A model generated the notes under the pieces. That model worked only from the letters and a program-made list of their open reading frames with translations, was not told the origin of the DNA and did not search any database. This document shows positions 58,401 through 64,000 of a DNA stretch of 64,000 bases, one piece after another; position 1 is the first letter of the stretch, and every line of letters starts with the position of its first letter. This stretch comes from Ascarosepion bandense (lineage: Eukaryota > Mollusca > Cephalopoda > Sepiida > Sepiidae): positions 219,501 to 283,500 of the forward strand of contig JBBBDQ010001945.1 in NCBI GenBank assembly GCA_037127315.1, written 5' to 3'. A program made the position numbers and the translations under genes.

Positions 58401-60103
58401 CCTATCGCTGGTGCTCTTAGCATGCCTTCTCCTGTTACACCACACAATCTTCATTCCATCAGTTGGCATATGTCTTCTTCTTCTTCTTCTTCTTCTTCTT
58501 CTTCTTCTTCTTCTTCTTCTTCTTCTGTGTGCCCTGTTCCTAGGCTTTCCACATCTCCCTATCGCTGGTGGCTCTTAGCATGCCTTCTCCTGTTACACCA
58601 CACAATCTTCATTCCATCAGTTGGCATATGTCTTCTTCTTCTTCTTCTTCTTCTTCTTCTTCTTCTTCTTCTTCTTCTTCTATGTGCCCTGTTCCTAGGC
58701 TTTCCCATCTCCTATCGCTGGTGGCTCTTAGCATGCCTTCTCCTGTTACACCACACAATCTTCATTCCATCAGTTGGCATATGTCTTCTTCTTCTTCTTC
58801 TTCTTCTTCTTCTTCTTCTTCTTCTTCTTCTTCTTCTCTGTGCCCTGTTCCTAGGCTTTCCACATCTCCCTATCGCTGGTGTCTGCTTGCTGCCTTCTCT
58901 GTTACACCACACAATCTTCATTCCATCAGTTGGCATATATTCTTCTTCTTCTTCTTCTTCTTCTTCTTCTTCTTCCTTCTTCTATGTGCCCTGTTCCTAG
59001 GCTTTCCCATCTCCCTATCGCTGGTGGCTCTTGGCAGGCACCTTCTCCTGTTACACCACACAATCTTCATTCCATCAGTTGGCATATGTCTTCTTCTTCT
59101 TCTTCTTCTTCTTCTTCTTCTTCTTCTATGTGCCCTGTTCCTAGGCTTTCCATCTCTATCGCTGGTGGCTCTTAGCATGCCTTCTCCTGTTACACACAAT
59201 CTTCATTCCATCAGTTGGCATATGTCTTCTTCTTCTTCTTCTTCTTCTTCTTCTTCTTCTTCTATGTGCCCTGTTCCTAGGCTTTCCACATCTCCCTATC
59301 GCTGGTGGCTCTTGGCATGCCTTCTCCTGTTACACCACACAATCTTCATTCCATCAGTTGGCATATGTCTTCTTCTTCTTCTTCTTCTTCTTCTTCTTCT
59401 ATGTGCCCTGTTCCTAGGCTTTCCACATCTCCCTATCGCTGGTGGCTCTTAGCATGCCTTCTCCTGTTACACCACACAATCTTCATTCCATCAGTTGGCA
59501 TATGTCTTCTTCTTCTTCTTCTTCTTCTTCTATGTGCCCTGTTCCTAGGCTTTCCACATCTCCCTATCGCTGGTAGCTCTTAGCATGCCTTCTCCTGTTA
59601 CACCACACAATCTTCATTCCATCCAGTTGGCATATGTCTTCTTCTTCTTCTTCTTCTTCTTCTTCTTCTTCTTCTATGTGCCCTGTTCCTAGGCTTTCCA
59701 CATCTCCCTATCGCTGAGCAGCTCCTTAGCATGCCTTCTCCTGTTACACCACACAATCTTCATTTCCATCAGTTGGCATATGTCTTCTTCTTCTTCTTCT
59801 TCTTCTTCTTCTTCTATGTCTGCCCCTGTTCCTAGGCTTTCCATCTCCCTAGCAGCTGGTGGCCTTAGCATGCCTTCTCCTGTTACACCACACAATCTTC
59901 ATTCCATCAGTTAGCATATGTCTTCTTCTTCTTCTTCTTCTTCTTCTTCTTCTTCTTCTTCTTCTTCTATGTGCCTGTTCCTGGGCTTTCCACATCTCCC
60001 TATCCCTGGTGGCTCTTAGCATGCCTTCTCCTGTTACTGCCACACAATCTTCATTCCATCAGTTGGCATATGTCTTCTTCTTCTTCTTCTTCTTCTATGT
60101 GCC
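52262..60103 (-). repeat. (TTC)n-bearing satellite derived from LINE-B 3' end (~50 copies)
   Basis: Each unit has a ~105-bp constant part (TATGTGCCCTGTTCCTAGGC ... GCTGGTGGCTCTTAGCATGC ... TTCCATCAGTTGGCATATG) and a (TTC)n tract of roughly 6-22 repeats. Unit length is therefore about 125-170 bp. On the minus strand the constant part reads GVTGEGMLRATSDREMW, the LINE-B C-terminal motif, and (GAA)n is the LINE tail. A ~20-bp block containing TTCAGGACGTAGG is missing from the standard unit but present in the first one. Long open frames of Ser, Leu, Phe, Glu or Arg runs are artefacts of the triplet repeat. Confidence 0.95.
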
Positions 60104-60360
60104 AGAGAGATGTGCTAGAGCAGTTTTGTTTTGGAGGCATTAAAAATACCAAGTTATCACTCTCATGGAGGTTAGCATTTGCCATACTGATGGAAGGCAA
60201 AACAAGGTCTTTCAGATGATTAATAGAGGGCAGTTTTGTTTTGGAGGCACTAAAATTAAGTCATCACTCTCCTGGAGGTTAACATGAGCCGTACTGATGG
60301 AAAGCAAAACAGGGTCTTTCAGATGATTAATAGAGAGAGCAGTTTCGTTTCGGAAGCATT
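60104..60360. repeat. 110-bp tandem repeat (2.2 copies)
   Basis: CAGTTTTGTTTTGGAGGCA at 60121 and 60231, and a variant CAGTTTCGTTTCGGAAGCA at 60340. The unit also contains GGTCTTTCAGATGATTAATA. Confidence 0.88.
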
Positions 60361-60994
60361 ATATGTGTAATATTACCTTGTCTTCAATGGGATGCATAAA
60401 AGGAATTTTTTTTTATATTATATTGCCTTGTCCATAATACAATGCATGGATTTTTTATGACATATTGCCATGTCTTTAATAGGATGCATGAAAGCAAATT
60501 TTTATATGGAATATTGCCTAGTCCTAAATAAAATGCATACATGGAAATATTTTTATATTAAGTGGTATTCTTCTAAGTGCAGCTTAGATGTGGCACAAGG
60601 CAAAAAGTATGGGACACCCAGTGACAAACAAACTCACTACTAAATAATTTTAGTGAGACAAGCTTGCTAAGTAATGCACCACCTCAAGGTGCCCACATCT
60701 TTTATTTTATATGGCCTTGTACTTCATAGGATGCATGAAAGGAAATTTTTTCTGTTATATTACCTTGTCCGTAACAGGTTGCATGAAAGAAATTTTGTAT
60801 ATTATACTGCATTCTCCTTAATAGGATGCTTGTAAAGAATTTTTTTTATGTTATATTGCCTTGTTCTTAATAGGAAGAATAAAATTAATTTTTTTTTTTT
60901 TTTTTGAATATTGCCTTGTCCATAAAATGGACGCATTAATGAAAATTCTTTATATTATATTGCCTTTCCCTCAATAGGATGCATAAAAGGAAAT
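60361..60994. repeat. ~48-bp satellite, decayed left part
   Basis: Diverged copies of TTATATTGCCTTGTCCTTAA then TAGGATGCATAAAAGGAAAT. About 130 bp of unrelated sequence near 60575-60705 (GGGACACCCAGTGACAAAC) interrupts the series. Confidence 0.85.
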
Positions 60995-62295
60995 GCTTTG
61001 TCCTTAATAGGATGCAAAAAAAGGAAATTTCTAATGTTATATTGCCTTATCCTTAATAGAATGCATAAAAGGAATTTCTTTTTGTTATAATGCTTTGTCC
61101 TTAATAGGATGCAAAAAAAAGGAAATTTCTAATGTTACATTGCCTTATCCTTAATAGGATGCATAAAAGGAATTTCTTTTTGTGATAATGCTTTGTCCTT
61201 AATAGGATGCAAAAAAATGAAATTTCTAATGTTACATTGCCTTGTCCTTAATAAGATGCATAAAAGGAATTTCTTTTTGTTATAATGCTTTGTCCTTAAT
61301 AGGATGCAAAAAAATGAAATTTCTAATGTTACATTGCCTTGTCCTTAATAAGATGCATAAAAGGAATTTCTTTTTGTTATAATGCTTTGTCCTTAATAGG
61401 ATGCAAAAAAATGAAATTTCTAATGTTACATTGCCTTGTCCTTAATAAGATGCATAAAAGGAATTTCTTTTTGTTATAATGCTTTGTCCTTAATAGGATG
61501 CAAAAAAAGGTAATTTCTAATGTTATATTGCCTTGTCCTTAATAGGATGCATAAAAGGAATTTCTTTTTGTTATAATGCTTTGTCCTTAATAGGATGCAA
61601 AAAAAATGAAATTTCTAATGTTACATTGCCTTGTCCTTAATAAGATGCATAAAAGGAATTTCTTTTTGTTATAATGCTTTGTCCTTAATAGGATGCAAAA
61701 AAATGAAATTTCTAATGTTACATTGCCTTGTCCTTAATAAGATGCATAAAAGGAATTTCTTTTTGTTATAATGCTTTGTCCTTAATAGGATGCAAAAAAA
61801 TGAAATTTCTAATGTTACATTGCCTTGTCCTTAATAAGATGCATAAAAGGAATTTCTTTTTGTTATAATGCTTTGTCCTTAATAGGATGCAAAAAAATGA
61901 AATTTCTAATGTTACATTGCCTTGTCCTTAATAAGATGCATAAAAGGAATTTCTTTTTGTTATAATGCTTTGTCCTTAATAGGATGCAAAAAAATGAAAT
62001 TTCTAATGTTACATTGCCTTGTCCTTAATAAGATGCATAAAAGGAATTTCTTTTTGTTATAATGCTTTGTCCTTAATAGGATGCAAAAAAAGGTAATTTC
62101 TAATGTTATATTGCCTTGTCCTTAATAGGATGCATAAAAGGAATTTCTTTTTGTTATAATGCTTTGTCCTTAATAGGATGCAAAAAAAGGAAATTTCTAA
62201 TGTTATATTGCCTTGTCCTTAATAGAATGCATAAAAGGAATTTCTTTTTGTTATAATGCTTTGTCCTTAATAGGATGCAATAAACAAAACTTTTA
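60995..62295. repeat. 97-bp dimeric satellite core (~13 copies)
   Basis: A strict alternation of two ~48-bp types: ATTGCCTTGTCCTTAATAAG with CATAAAAGGAATTTCTTTTT, and ATGCTTTGTCCTTAATAGGA with TGCAAAAAAATGAAATTTCT. Starts at 61236, 61333 and 61430 show the exact 97-bp period. Confidence 0.93.
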
Positions 62296-63734
62296 TGTTA
62301 TATTGCAATAAAATATCAAAAAATTCATTTTCACGGATCCTATTAAAGTCTAGGCAATGTAACAAATGCTATATCACCTAGTCTTTAATAGGATGCAAAA
62401 AGCGAAAATCTTATTTGATATTGCCTTGTTCTTTATAAGATGCGTAAAAGGAAATTTTTATATGTTATACTGCCTTGTCCTTAATAGGTTGCTTATAAAG
62501 AAATTTTTAATGTTACATTGCCTTGTCCTTAATAGGAAAAATGAAATTAATTTTTTATTTTTTTTTGCTGTATTGCCTTGTCCATAAAATTGACGCATTA
62601 ATGAAAATTTTTTATATTATATTGCCTTTTCCTTAATAGGACGCATAAAAAAATTTTTGGTCATATTTTCTTGTCTGTCATAGGAGGCATAAAAGAAAAT
62701 GTTTTATGTTATACTGCCTTGTCCTTAATGGTATGCATAAAAGGATATTTTTATATGGTATATGACCTTGTTCTCAACAAAATGCAAAGAAAAATTTTTA
62801 CATGGTATATTGCCTTGTTCTTAATAAGATGTAGATAAGGAAATTTTTATATGGTATATTGCCTTGTCCATAATAGGATTCATGAAAGGAAATTTTTAAT
62901 GTTATATTTCCTTGTTCTTAATGGGATATATAAAAGGATATTTTTATATGGTATATGGCCTAGTTCTCAAAAGGATGCATAAAAATAAATTTTTATATGG
63001 TATATTGCTTTGTCCTTCATAAGATGTAGAAAAGGCAAATTTTATATAGTATATTGCCTTGTCCATAAAAGGATTTATAAAAGGAAATTTTTTATGTTGT
63101 ATTTCCTTGTCCTTCATAAGATGTAAAAGAAGAAATTTTTATATGGTATATTGACTGGTCCTTAATAGGATGCAAAAAAGAAATTTTTTTATGTTACATT
63201 GCCTTGCCCTTAATAGAATGCATAAAAGGAATTTTTTTTTGTTATAATGCCTTGTCCTTAATAGGATGCAATAAACAAAACTTTTATATTATATTGCAAT
63301 AGAATATAAAAAAAATTACTTTCATGCATCCTATTAAAGACTAGGCAATGTAACATATGCTATATCACCTCGTCTTTAATAGGATGCAAAAAGCGAAAAT
63401 CTTATTTGATATTGCATTGATCTTTATAAGATGCATAAAAGGAAATTTTTTCTGTTATATTGCCTTTTCCTTAATAGGATGTATAAAAGAAAAATTTTTA
63501 TGTCATATTGTCTTGTCCTTAATAGGAGGCATAAATGGAATTATGCCTTCACCTTAATAGAATGAATAAAGAGAAATTATTTTATGTTATATAATAAGAT
63601 GCATGAATAGATATTTTTTATGTTATATTGTCTTGTCCTTAATGGGATGAATAAAAGCAAATTATTTTATGTTAAATAGCCTTGTCCTTCATAGGGTGCA
63701 TAAAAGTAAATTTTAAATGTTAGATTTCCTTGTT
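62296..63734. repeat. ~48-bp satellite, decayed right part
   Basis: Diverged monomers with large length variation. A ~990-bp duplication is visible: GCTATATCACCTAGTCTTTA at 62369 and GCTATATCACCTCGTCTTTA at 63359, both followed by CGAAAATCTTATTTGATATTG. Confidence 0.85.
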
Positions 63735-63950
63735 CATTCAAAAATGTATATTTTTATATAAAAGTCTATTTTTATACTTACATAGTGTTTTGACCCCAGT
63801 TTGGGAGTTAACTATTTGCCCATAGTTGAAACCCTAACAGGTGCTACCACTTCAGATCAGGGTGGCCCTGGGAACAACAGCAATGAAGAGGGTGTTCCAA
63901 GCTCCTCACAAACTCCAAATTAGAGGCCTTGCTACCAGATACATTTACTG
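63735..63950 (+). repeat. dispersed repeat, second copy
   Basis: Matches 39245-39448 (GTTTTGACCCCAGTTTGGGA, CCCTAACAGGTGCTACCACT, CAGGGTGG, GCTCCTCACAA). After it the 48-bp satellite resumes (TTAATAGGATGTATGAAAGG) to the window end. Confidence 0.75.
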
Positions 63951-64000
63951 TCATACCCTGGGCCATCTTAATAGGATGTATGAAAGGAAATTTCATATGT

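Noticed and set aside
52303..60219. Many open frames up to 350 residues with Ser, Leu, Phe, Glu or Arg runs
   Set aside because: All are translations of (TTC)n/(GAA)n tracts plus the repeated constant part of the satellite; the length comes from the triplet period, not from a gene.

Overview
The window shows no protein-coding gene that I would call functional. It is a gene-free, strongly AT-rich stretch of an animal genome made almost entirely of repeats: about half is tandem satellite DNA and most of the rest is broken transposons, long palindromes and (TA)n microsatellites. The mix of jockey-like and RTE-like LINEs, Tc1/mariner remnants, a 5S-headed SINE, hammerhead-like motifs and abundant TA tracts fits an invertebrate. 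A mollusc, perhaps a cephalopod, is my best guess, but this is inference only. There is no bacterial-style gene organisation, no CRISPR array and no operon.

Layout. 1-3.6 kb: three long inverted repeats (221-734, 2009-2263, 2838-3466) next to (TA)n tracts. 3.6-12.7 kb: a 40-bp satellite of about 200 fairly homogeneous monomers with a decayed left edge. 12.7-20.9 kb: AT-rich DNA with more foldback elements, a pogo-like MITE and an almost complete type I hammerhead ribozyme candidate (18849-18906). 20.9-35.3 kb: a transposon graveyard holding LINE fragments of at least three kinds (called here LINE-A, jockey-like; LINE-B, RTE-like with a GAA tail; LINE-C), a Helitron-like element, DDE transposase remnants, a 5S rRNA-derived SINE with a perfect 12-bp target-site duplication, a Tc1-like element nested in a LINE that also carries a nested LINE, and a deleted mariner. 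35.3-39.4 kb: AT-rich DNA with an 841-bp tandem duplication.

39.4-50.7 kb: a satellite of about 82 monomers of 137-138 bp. Its minus strand encodes a 46-residue piece of the LINE-A reverse transcriptase C-terminal region. 52.3-60.1 kb: a second satellite of about 50 units. Each has a ~105-bp constant part, derived from the last codons of LINE-B, plus a (TTC)n tract that corresponds to the LINE-B GAA tail. 60.1-64 kb: a short 110-bp repeat, then a 48/97-bp satellite that continues past the window.

The most interesting result is that two neighbouring satellites each arose from a terminal coding fragment of a different LINE family. In both cases the source LINE has recognisable copies elsewhere in this window, so the derivation can be checked internally. 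The other items worth attention are the 5S-headed SINE, the hammerhead candidate, and a recurring association of long near-perfect palindromes with (TA)n tracts. Copy numbers, identities and family names here come from reading by eye, not from alignment software.
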